Shown: one piece after another, positions 24,410 through 32,408 of the stretch
Position numbering within the stretch: position 1 is the stretch's first letter
Layout: each line of letters opens with the position of its first letter
NCBI GenBank assembly: GCA_902580135.1
Contig: CACHJL010000006.1
Span: forward strand, 1 to 42,553
Origin: an uncultured Pelagibacteraceae bacterium
GTDB lineage: Bacteria; Pseudomonadota; Alphaproteobacteria; Pelagibacterales; Pelagibacteraceae
Length of the DNA stretch: 42,553 bases
Reading direction: 5' to 3'
The notes under the pieces: generated by a model
Told to the model about the DNA's origin: nothing
Seen by the model: only the letters and a program-made list of their open reading frames with translations
Database searches by the model: none
Program-made: the position numbers and the translations under genes

Positions 24410-25277
24410 ATTTATTAAAAAAAAAATTTAAATGCTTGATAGTTTCTTTTGGATTTTGTTCAGGTATAAAATGTCCTGATTTAATACCAGCTCCATATAC
24501 TTTTTGTTTTGTATATTTTCTCCATATTTTAAGAGAATTAAATTGTTTTCCAATAACACCCTTTGTTCCCCACAAAACTTGTATAGGAATATTTATTATT
24601 TTTTTTCTATCTTTTTTATCATGTTCTAAATCAATAGTTGCTGAAGCTCTATAATCTTCACAAGTTGCATGTATTCTTTTTTTTTGTTTAAAAGCTTTAA
24701 AATAAATTTTTTCTGCTTTACCAAATTTACTATTACCAGACCATTTATCTAAACAATTTTTCATCCATTTTTTCGGATCACTTTCAATCATTCTTTCAGG
24801 AAGCCATTTTGGTTGTATTAAAAAAAACCAGTGAAAATAAGCTTTAGCAAAATTCTTTTCTGTCATTTCATACATGTCTAAAGTAGGACAGATGTCTAGA
24901 ACACTCATAGCAATAATTTTTTTTCTGTAATCTCTAGCCATCCTATGTGCTACTCTTCCACCTCTATCATGGCCAGCTATAAAAAATTTTTTAAATCCAA
25001 GTTTGTCCATTAATTGCACCATGTCTTTGGCCATCTCTCTTTTAGAATAATTAATATGTTTATGATCACTTTTTAATACGAAGCTAGATCCATAACCCCT
25101 GAGATCTGCAGCTATAATTGTGAATGACTTTGAAAGTTCATTTGCTGTTCTATGCCACATAATATGCGTTTGTGGATAACCGTGTAACAATAATAAAGGC
25201 GGACCTTTACCACCAACTCTGCAAAATATCTTTCCTCTTTTAACTTTGACTAATTTTTTTTTGAATCCTTTAAACAT
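24402..25277 (-). CDS. Alpha/beta hydrolase resembling fluoroacetate (haloacetate) dehalogenase
   Basis: A 291-residue alpha/beta hydrolase. The nucleophile is D104 (G-H-D-R-G-G), not serine, with D128 (L-D-I-C-P-T) and H269 (S-G-H-F) completing the triad. Residues that in fluoroacetate dehalogenase bind the carboxylate (R105/R108) and the halide (H149, W150, Y209) are all present, as is H-G-Y-P-Q-T. This favours haloacetate dehalogenase over epoxide hydrolase, which has tyrosine acids instead. Natural substrates of marine members are not established. It is the first gene of the operon with the TauD-family oxygenase (8-bp overlap), the AEC permease and a small membrane protein. Confidence 0.86.
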   Translation of the reverse strand: MFKGFKKKLVKVKRGKIFCRVGGKGPPLLLLHGYPQTHIMWHRTANELSKSFTIIAADLRGYGSSFVLKSDHKHINYSKREMAKDMVQLMDKLGFKKFFIAGHDRGGRVAHRMARDYRKKIIAMSVLDICPTLDMYEMTEKNFAKAYFHWFFLIQPKWLPERMIESDPKKWMKNCLDKWSGNSKFGKAEKIYFKAFKQKKRIHATCEDYRASATIDLEHDKKDRKKIINIPIQVLWGTKGVIGKQFNSLKIWRKYTKQKVYGAGIKSGHFIPEQNPKETIKHLNFFFNKYV

Positions 25278-25377
25278 TTAATCAGTATAGTATTAGTTGA
25301 ATAAATTGCATTATTTCAGTGTATATCATAAAAATTTAATTTGAATTTCATTAGATGCTCTGTATAAGTTCTGATTT

Positions 25378-26412
25378 GTGAGAATTGAAGAAGAGCTAAA
25401 ACTGGATTACTCCGATGTGCTTTTTAGACCAAAAAGAAGCACTCTTTCAAGCCGTAAAGATGTAGATCTTAAAAGAACTTATAAATTTAAATATAGCAAT
25501 AATGAATGGTCAGGAATCCCGATTATGGCTGCAAATATGGATGGTGTTGGCGAACTTGGTATTGCTGAAAAATTATCTAATTATGGAATGATTACATGTT
25601 TAACTAAACAGCATGATGTTAAAAAAATAAAACAATTTAAAAAAGTTAAATCGATTTATCCTAATCTTGCTTTAAGCATTGGTATAAAAAAAGAAGATTT
25701 TCAAAATTTAGATAAAGTATTGAAAGAATATAGTTTTATTAAGTTTATTTGTATCGATGTTGCAAATGGATATTCTGAACGTTTTAGTGCATTTTTAAAA
25801 TCTGTAAGAGATAAATATCCAACTAAAACTATAATTGCCGGAAATGTTGTAACTGCGGATATGACTCAAGAATTAATTTTAAGCGGTGCTGATATTGTTA
25901 AAGTTGGTATAGGTCCAGGGAGTGTTTGTACTACCCGTATTCAAACAGGTGTAGGTTACCCTCAACTGAGTGCTGTTATAGAATGTGCTGATGCTGCTCA
26001 TGGATTAGGAGCACATATGATTGCAGATGGTGGATGTACTTGTCCGGGGGATGTAGCTAAAGGTTTTGGTGGAGGAGCTGATTTTGTAATGCTGGGTGGA
26101 ATGTTTGCTGGTCATGATGAAGGTAAAGGTAAAATTGTAAAATCAAATGGTTCAAAATATATTGAATTTTATGGTTCAAGTTCTGACACAGCAAATAATA
26201 AGCATTATGGTGGTCTTTCTTCTTATAGAAGTAGCGAAGGAAGAACTGTAAGAGTTAAATATAGAGGTAAAATCGAACATACGATTCAAAATATACTTGG
26301 TGGAATAAGAAGTAGTTGCACTTATGTAGGCGCACCTTCATTAAAACAACTTAGCAAATGTACTACATTTGTGAGAGTTGCAAAACAATTTAACGATACA
26401 TTTGTTAAATAA
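25378..26412 (+). CDS. guaC: GMP reductase
   Basis: A 344-residue IMPDH/GMPR-family enzyme. GMP reductase deaminates GMP to IMP with NADPH. The start is GTG at 25378: the resulting M-R-I-E-E-E-L-K-L-D-Y matches the N-terminus of E. coli GuaC, and no other start would keep it. The catalytic cysteine is C184 in G-I-G-P-G-S-V-C-T-T-R, and D-G-G-C-T-C-P-G-D is the GMPR phosphate site. There is no CBS insert, so it is not IMP dehydrogenase. It is monocistronic, between the divergent dehalogenase-like operon and the convergent carbamoyltransferase. Confidence 0.93.
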   Translation: MRIEEELKLDYSDVLFRPKRSTLSSRKDVDLKRTYKFKYSNNEWSGIPIMAANMDGVGELGIAEKLSNYGMITCLTKQHDVKKIKQFKKVKSIYPNLALSIGIKKEDFQNLDKVLKEYSFIKFICIDVANGYSERFSAFLKSVRDKYPTKTIIAGNVVTADMTQELILSGADIVKVGIGPGSVCTTRIQTGVGYPQLSAVIECADAAHGLGAHMIADGGCTCPGDVAKGFGGGADFVMLGGMFAGHDEGKGKIVKSNGSKYIEFYGSSSDTANNKHYGGLSSYRSSEGRTVRVKYRGKIEHTIQNILGGIRSSCTYVGAPSLKQLSKCTTFVRVAKQFNDTFVK

Positions 26413-26439
26413 AATAATTAATACTTTATCTTTAATTTT

Positions 26440-28182
26440 TTAAATTCTTTTAATTAATATATTTTCTAAAACCAAAACATCCATTTTAGTTCTTAAAAAA
26501 CAATCTAAAGCTTCTTCGGGTTTACAGACTATTGGTTCATTTTCATTAAATGAAGTGTTTAAAATTACAGGTACATCAGTTATTTTATTAAATTCTTTGA
26601 TCAGAGAATAGTATTTACTGTTGAGTTCTTTGTTTACTGTTTGTAATCTTCCAGATCCATCTACATGAGTAACTGCTGGAATAATAGATCTTTTGTCCTC
26701 TTTAATTTGATAAACTTTCATCATAAATGGAACCTTGTCATCTATTTCAAACCATTCGTTTACATGTTCTGATAAAATAGATGGAGCAAATGGACGGAAG
26801 CTTTCTCTCCTTTTTATTTTTAAGTTTAAAATATCTTTCATATCGTTTCTTCTTGGATCTCCTAAAATAGATCTATTTCCCAATGCTCTTGGGCCCCATT
26901 CCATTTTGCCTTGAAACCATCCCACAACTTTACCATCTGCTATAAAGCTTGCTACGTTTTTACATAATGCATCTGCATCTTGAAAGTTTTTAACTTCAAA
27001 ATTTTGATCCAATTTTAAAGTATGTTTTTTAATTACTGAATTAATATAACTTTCATCATAAGAATTTCCCCAATAAGCATGTTTCATTACAAAACTTTTG
27101 GGTTTTTTTAAAATGTTATGATATGTAGAAAAAGCAGAACCAATTGCACCTCCCGCGTCTCCTGCAGCTGGTTGAATATAAACATTTTCAAATTTTGTTA
27201 ATTTCTTAACTTTACCGTTCGCAACTGAATTCATCCCGCAACCACCAGCTATACATAAGTTTTTTGATTGATATTTTTCATGAAGAGTATTTACAATGTT
27301 TAAAAATGCCTCTTCGTAAACTTTTTGAGTAGAGTGTGCTATATCTTTATGAAAATCAGTTAACTCATCACCTTTTACTCTTGATTTACCTAATAAATTT
27401 TCAATCTTACTTGAGTATAAGTCATCAATTGTAACGGTTCCTGAATTCCAAGTATAATTAAAGTTTGATTTATGAAATTTGAAATATTTTAAATTTAATT
27501 CAAATTCTCCATTAGGTTTTAATAATAATATTTTTTTTATTTCATTTAAGTATTTAGGTTTACCGTAAGGTGCTAGTCCCATAATTTTATATTCGTCACC
27601 ATAATTTTTAAATCCTAAAAATTGTGTAATAGATTGATAAAATATACCCAAGGAATGAGGAAAGTGAATCTTCTTATCAATATTTATATTATTATTCTTT
27701 CCATATCCCCAGGCAGAACTTGCAAAGTCTCCAAATCCATCAACTGAAATAACACAAGCTTCGTCAAAAGGTGACACATGAAAACAAGAAGATAAATGAG
27801 CTAAATGATGTTCAATATTAATAATCTTGCCCAAAAATTTATTATTTTTAAACTCTTGATTTAAAGTATCTTTTATAGATTGATAAGTTTTTCTTTTTTT
27901 AATTTTTTCAAAAATTAACTTTAAATCAGGCCTATGTGTTAATAAAAAAAGAAATCTTTTAAAATTATTTGCCTTTGGATCTTGGTTTATCGCAATATAA
28001 TTTACATCTGATAAACTTATTTTACATTCATCTAAACAATGTTGAATGGAATGTTTAGGAAATCCAGCAAAGTGTTTTATTCTTGTAAATCTTTCCTCTT
28101 CAACAGCTGTAATTAATTTTCCATCTTTAATAATACAAGCTGATGAGTCAGCATGATAAGCGTTAATTCCAATAATATACAT
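26440..28182 (-). CDS. NodU/TobZ-family carbamoyltransferase (first copy)
   Basis: A 580-residue enzyme with the Kae1-like N-terminal domain and C-terminal carbamoyltransferase domain of the NodU/CmcH/TobZ family, which move a carbamoyl group from carbamoyl phosphate via carbamoyl-adenylate to a hydroxyl. The metal site H125-x3-H129 (E-H-H-L-A-H), D148, E-Y-K-I-M-G-L-A-P-Y-G, W-G-P-R-A-L-G-N-R-S-I and R-E-S-F-R-P-F-A-P are visible. Its ATG overlaps the stop of the dimethylglycine-dehydrogenase-like gene (T-A-A-T-G), so it is translationally coupled. It is clearly paralogous to the gene at 32409-34247 but lacks the SxtJ/DUF5989 partners. The acceptor is unknown. Confidence 0.9.
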   Translation of the reverse strand: MYIIGINAYHADSSACIIKDGKLITAVEEERFTRIKHFAGFPKHSIQHCLDECKISLSDVNYIAINQDPKANNFKRFLFLLTHRPDLKLIFEKIKKRKTYQSIKDTLNQEFKNNKFLGKIINIEHHLAHLSSCFHVSPFDEACVISVDGFGDFASSAWGYGKNNNINIDKKIHFPHSLGIFYQSITQFLGFKNYGDEYKIMGLAPYGKPKYLNEIKKILLLKPNGEFELNLKYFKFHKSNFNYTWNSGTVTIDDLYSSKIENLLGKSRVKGDELTDFHKDIAHSTQKVYEEAFLNIVNTLHEKYQSKNLCIAGGCGMNSVANGKVKKLTKFENVYIQPAAGDAGGAIGSAFSTYHNILKKPKSFVMKHAYWGNSYDESYINSVIKKHTLKLDQNFEVKNFQDADALCKNVASFIADGKVVGWFQGKMEWGPRALGNRSILGDPRRNDMKDILNLKIKRRESFRPFAPSILSEHVNEWFEIDDKVPFMMKVYQIKEDKRSIIPAVTHVDGSGRLQTVNKELNSKYYSLIKEFNKITDVPVILNTSFNENEPIVCKPEEALDCFLRTKMDVLVLENILIKRI

Positions 28183-30623
28183 TAATTTTTATAATTTTTT
28201 TGATTTAAAGGTTTATCTAAAACATCAACAGGGTATTTTTTCTTTTCAACCTCTATAAATATATTTTTATCCTTAAGAGTTTCATAAGTATTTCCAGAAT
28301 TCACGTAGCCAAAAGATAAATTTTTTTCGTAACAAAATGAATAATTGCCAGAAGTTGTACGACCTATTATTTTATCATCTAAATAAATAGGTTCGTCATG
28401 TAAAAGCAAGGGTTCTCCTGGTTTATTATTTTTTAAAGTGAACATCATTAGTCTTTTGTCTAATTTTTTATCTTTAATTTTCATAAGTGCACTTTTTCCA
28501 ATAAAATCAATATTTTTTTTGTAACTAATTGCAAATCTTAGACCTGCTTGATATTGATTTTCTTCAGGAGAAACATCGTGCCCCCAATGAATAAAACCGC
28601 TTTCCATTCTCATAATATCCATTGCATGCATACCACAATTACTTAACTGATATTTTGTTCCTTTTTCTACAATTAAATTATATATCTCTTTGGAGTTTTC
28701 TTTTTCTATATAAAGCTCAAAACCAAGTTCACCTACATAGGATAATCTTTGTGCCCATACTTTAATTTTATTAATATTTATATATTTCCCAGTTCCAAAT
28801 TTAAAATTTTCGTTGGAAAAGTTGTCATTACTTAATTCTTTCATTAAATCTATACTTTTTGGACCAAATACGCCCAAAACACAATAGTCATCTGTTACAT
28901 CTGAAAATTTAACATTATCAGACAAATATTTTTCTATATGAAATTTATCGTGCTCTCTATTTGCTGCTGAAGTTATTATTCTAAAAATATTTTCACCAAT
29001 ACAGACAACTGTCAAATCTGTTTCAATACCACCATCCTTATTCAACATTTGAGTATAAGTACATTTACCGATTTCATTTTTAATATTTGCCGTACAAATC
29101 TTTTGAAGTTCATCATGTACGGTTTCTCCTATTATTTCGTATTTAGAAAATGGTGATAGTTCAAATAAACCAACATTTTCTCTTGTGTTTTTAGTTTCAA
29201 ACTCAGCTGAAGGATACCAATTTTGATAATTATAAGAATATTCGTATTCAGCTTTATTACCGTTTTTAGAAAACCACATCGGTCTTTCATATCCACTTGA
29301 AACACCAAAACATGCGCCTGCTTTTTTTAATTCTTCATGATAAGGAACTAATATTTTATTTCTTGAAGTTTTATGTTGCTTGAATGGCCAATGCATTCCA
29401 TACAAATCTCCTAGCGTTTCTGTAATTCTTTCTTTAATAAATTTTTCTTCAGAATGAAAATTTTGAAATCTTTTAATATCATAAATAAACAAATCCTCAT
29501 TGATATGTCCATTCATTAACCATTCTGCAGTAACTTTTCCAACACCTCCTCCACTTCCAATTCCAATACTATTTAAACCGCAACAAGCAAATAAATTTTT
29601 AACACCCGGAACTTCTCCTAAAAGTGTATTTGTATCTGGAGTAAATGACTCTGGTCCTGCAAAAAATTTTCTAATTCCTGCTTTTTCTAAAAGCGGAACT
29701 CTTTTCAAAGCTGCTTCTAAATAGGGTTCAAAATGTTCAAAATTTTCGGGAAATTCTCCATATGAAAAGTCTTCGGGAACTCTACTAGTTTTATTAAATG
29801 CTGGGATTGATTTACCTTCAAATATTCCTATTAACATTTTACCTGCGTCTTCTTTTAAATATAGACTGTCATCAAAATCTCTTAAAACAGGTATATTTTT
29901 TGGTAATTCATTAATTCCTTCTGTGATCACATAAAAATGTTCAGCAGGATATAATGGAATGCTAAAACCAGAATCTTCTCCAATTTGTCTAGACCACATT
30001 CCAGTTGCAAGAACGATGTATTCACACTCTATAGTTTGTCCATTAACAATAACTCCTGCTACCTTTCCTTTTTTTTTTATTATTTTTTCAACTGGTGATT
30101 TTTCAAATATTTTAGCTCCTTCTTTTCTTGCTGCTTTTGCCAGTAAGTTTGTTACACCTATTGGATCTGCTTGACCATCACCTGGCATAAAAATTCCTCC
30201 TAAAACATCTTTTTCATTAATAATTGGATAAATCTTTTTTATTTGATCAATATTTAATATCTCAACATTCACATCATATAATTGTGCAGTTGTTGCTTGT
30301 CTTTTCAGTTCTTGCCACCTACCTTTTGTAGTAGCTATAGACAAGGCTCCATTTAATTTTAGACCACTTGAAAAATCTACTTCTTTTTCTAATTTTTTAT
30401 AAAGTTCTAGTGAATATTTTCTGATCTTGGTTACTCCTGCTGAAGGTCCTAGTTGACTGACAAGGCCAGCTGCATGCCAAGTTGTTCCGGATGTTAATTG
30501 ATCTCTCTCTAGGAGAACGGTATCTTTCCATCCAAATTTAGCTAAATGATATGCGCATGATGTACCAGCAACACCACCACCAATTACAACAACTTTTGTA
30601 GTTTTTGGAAGATTTTTATTCAT
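28182..30623 (-). CDS. Dimethylglycine/sarcosine dehydrogenase-like flavoprotein
   Basis: An 813-residue two-domain enzyme: an N-terminal DAO-type FAD domain (V-V-V-I-G-G-G-V-A-G-T-S) and a C-terminal GcvT-like folate domain with M-L-N-K-D-G-G-I-E-T-D-L. The histidine in G-T-T-W-H-A-A-G-L is where dimethylglycine and sarcosine dehydrogenases bind FAD covalently. The expected reaction is oxidative N-demethylation with transfer of the methyl carbon to tetrahydrofolate. The frame extends to an ATG at 30659, but M-N-K-N-L-P at 30623 puts the Rossmann motif at the usual distance and avoids overlapping galE. The coupled carbamoyltransferase downstream is an unusual partner. Other GcvT-fusion demethylases are possible. 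Confidence 0.85.
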   Translation of the reverse strand: MNKNLPKTTKVVVIGGGVAGTSCAYHLAKFGWKDTVLLERDQLTSGTTWHAAGLVSQLGPSAGVTKIRKYSLELYKKLEKEVDFSSGLKLNGALSIATTKGRWQELKRQATTAQLYDVNVEILNIDQIKKIYPIINEKDVLGGIFMPGDGQADPIGVTNLLAKAARKEGAKIFEKSPVEKIIKKKGKVAGVIVNGQTIECEYIVLATGMWSRQIGEDSGFSIPLYPAEHFYVITEGINELPKNIPVLRDFDDSLYLKEDAGKMLIGIFEGKSIPAFNKTSRVPEDFSYGEFPENFEHFEPYLEAALKRVPLLEKAGIRKFFAGPESFTPDTNTLLGEVPGVKNLFACCGLNSIGIGSGGGVGKVTAEWLMNGHINEDLFIYDIKRFQNFHSEEKFIKERITETLGDLYGMHWPFKQHKTSRNKILVPYHEELKKAGACFGVSSGYERPMWFSKNGNKAEYEYSYNYQNWYPSAEFETKNTRENVGLFELSPFSKYEIIGETVHDELQKICTANIKNEIGKCTYTQMLNKDGGIETDLTVVCIGENIFRIITSAANREHDKFHIEKYLSDNVKFSDVTDDYCVLGVFGPKSIDLMKELSNDNFSNENFKFGTGKYININKIKVWAQRLSYVGELGFELYIEKENSKEIYNLIVEKGTKYQLSNCGMHAMDIMRMESGFIHWGHDVSPEENQYQAGLRFAISYKKNIDFIGKSALMKIKDKKLDKRLMMFTLKNNKPGEPLLLHDEPIYLDDKIIGRTTSGNYSFCYEKNLSFGYVNSGNTYETLKDKNIFIEVEKKKYPVDVLDKPLNQKNYKN

Positions 30624-30646
30624 AGATGAAGTAATTATAATCAAAA

Positions 30647-31648
30647 ATGAGCAAATCATCTATTAACATTTTAGTAACTGGAGGAGCCGGATACATTGGA
30701 AGTAGCGTTAGTAATTTATTAATTGATCAAGGGTATAACGTCACAATTTTTGACAATTTGATCACGGGTCACGAAGAATTAATACCTACTGAAGCTAAAT
30801 TTGAAAAACTTGATATTTCAGATACATCAAATATTGAAAAAATATTTAAAAATAAAAAATTCAGTGCAGTTTTCCATTTTGCAGGTTTAATTAGAGTTGG
30901 TGAATCAATAGAATTTCCAGCAAAATATATGGATAATAATTTTGAAAAATCAAAAATATTTCTAAATACGTGCTTTGATAACGATATAAAAAAAGTTATT
31001 TTTTCGTCAACTGCAGCTGTTTATGGAAATGCAAAAAAAAATAAAGTAGTTGAAACAGATAAAATAAATCCACTAAACCCTTATGCAGAGTCTAAAATAA
31101 AATTGGAAAATTTTTTAATAGATCAGTCAATAAAGAGACAAATAAATTATGTTATACTTAGATATTTTAATGTTGCTGGAGCAGATGTAGAAATGAGGAC
31201 AGGGTTAATATCTAAATTTTCTTCACATTTAATAAAAATTGCATGTGAAGTTGCTACTGGAAAAAAAGAAAAATTAATTATCAATGGTGATGATTATGAC
31301 ACTCCAGATGGAACTGCTATAAGAGATTATATTCATGTATCAGATTTAGCAGATATTCATTTGTTATGTTTAAAATATTTAATTAATGATAATAAATCAG
31401 AAATTTTCAATTGTGGTTATGGTAAAGGATATTCAGTTAAAGAAGTAATAACAACTTTGAATGAATTGCTATCAAACAAAATAAAAACTGAAGTAGGACC
31501 TAGAAGAGATGGAGACAGCCAAATCATTGTTTCTAACCCGAACAAATTTAATAATACATTTTCATGGAAACCTAAATATAATGACTTAAAAATCATATTA
31601 AAAACTGCATTAGATTGGGAAAAAAAAATATTTAATAAAAAAAATTAA
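30647..31648 (+). CDS. galE: UDP-glucose 4-epimerase
   Basis: A 333-residue short-chain dehydrogenase-type epimerase interconverting UDP-glucose and UDP-galactose (or the N-acetyl forms). T-G-G-A-G-Y-I-G-S binds NAD, S-S-T-A-A-V-Y-G holds the catalytic Ser/Thr, and Y-A-E-S-K supplies Tyr and Lys; A-G-L-I-R-V-G-E-S and D-G-T-A-I-R-D-Y-I-H-V are typical GalE. It begins 23 bp from the divergent flavoprotein start and marks the left side of the polysaccharide genes; a glycosyltransferase-like gene follows after 10 bp. Confidence 0.92.
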   Translation: MSKSSINILVTGGAGYIGSSVSNLLIDQGYNVTIFDNLITGHEELIPTEAKFEKLDISDTSNIEKIFKNKKFSAVFHFAGLIRVGESIEFPAKYMDNNFEKSKIFLNTCFDNDIKKVIFSSTAAVYGNAKKNKVVETDKINPLNPYAESKIKLENFLIDQSIKRQINYVILRYFNVAGADVEMRTGLISKFSSHLIKIACEVATGKKEKLIINGDDYDTPDGTAIRDYIHVSDLADIHLLCLKYLINDNKSEIFNCGYGKGYSVKEVITTLNELLSNKIKTEVGPRRDGDSQIIVSNPNKFNNTFSWKPKYNDLKIILKTALDWEKKIFNKKN

Positions 31649-31658
31649 TTAAAATTAA

Positions 31659-32396
31659 ATGATTAAAAAAATTATATTTAAAGGAATTACCTTTTCTAAT
31701 TTTAAAAATACTAAATTTAGTGACATAATCAAACGAAAAGGACTTTACTTATTTCCATCGGCACCAGGAATTTCAAGTATTAATATCGCTAAAAAATATT
31801 ATAATTCACTTAAAAAAGCAGATTTAGTTTTTTTTGATAGTGGTTTTTTTGTTATTTTGCTTAAAATTTTTAAAAATATTAATGTTGAAAGATATTCTGG
31901 ATATAGATTTTTAAAGTATTTTTTTACATACCTAAAACAAAATAATGACTGTTCAATATTTTTAATTGAACCTTCTAAAAAAATATCAACTAGTAATAAA
32001 AAATTTATATTGAAATTAGGTATAAAAAAAAAAAATTTTAATAATTATATTGCTCCAATATATAATCCTTCAAAAATAAATGATAAAATATTAATTAAAA
32101 ATCTAAAAAAGAAAAAACCAAATATAATTTTGATTAATATAGGTGGTGGTATTCAAGAAATATTAGGTTTATTTTTAAAAAAAAACTTAAGTAATAAATG
32201 TAGAATTATATGTACAGGTGCTGCAATTTCTTTTTTCACGGGTCAAGGGTCTCCCATTAACGACTTTGTAGATAAGTTTTATTTGGGATGGTTAATAAGA
32301 TTGATTTATTTTGAAAAAAAATTTTACAGTAGAATATTTTATTCTTTAAAATTATTCAAAATAGTTATTACAAATAGGATAAAAACTATTAGATAA
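31659..32396 (+). CDS. Divergent WecG/TagA/CpsF-family glycosyltransferase
   Basis: A 245-residue protein with the layout of WecG/TagA-type transferases, which add a hexosamine-type residue to a lipid-linked glycan. The central P-N-I-I-L-I-N-I-G-G-G-I-Q-E corresponds to the family G-x-P-x-Q-E motif, and G-A-A-I-S-F-F-T-G followed by the W-L-I-R-L region is the C-terminal signature. The N-terminal Asp (F-F-D-S-G) may be the catalytic residue. Conservation is low and lysine/isoleucine content very high, so the assignment is moderate. It sits directly after galE and converges on the second carbamoyltransferase. Confidence 0.7.
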   Translation: MIKKIIFKGITFSNFKNTKFSDIIKRKGLYLFPSAPGISSINIAKKYYNSLKKADLVFFDSGFFVILLKIFKNINVERYSGYRFLKYFFTYLKQNNDCSIFLIEPSKKISTSNKKFILKLGIKKKNFNNYIAPIYNPSKINDKILIKNLKKKKPNIILINIGGGIQEILGLFLKKNLSNKCRIICTGAAISFFTGQGSPINDFVDKFYLGWLIRLIYFEKKFYSRIFYSLKLFKIVITNRIKTIR

Positions 32397-32408
32397 TTAT
32401 AATACTAA

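Noticed and set aside
30624..30659. Longer N-terminus for the dimethylglycine-dehydrogenase-like protein
   Set aside because: It would overlap galE and place a hydrophobic 12-residue tail before the Rossmann motif; the ATG at 30623 is more typical.
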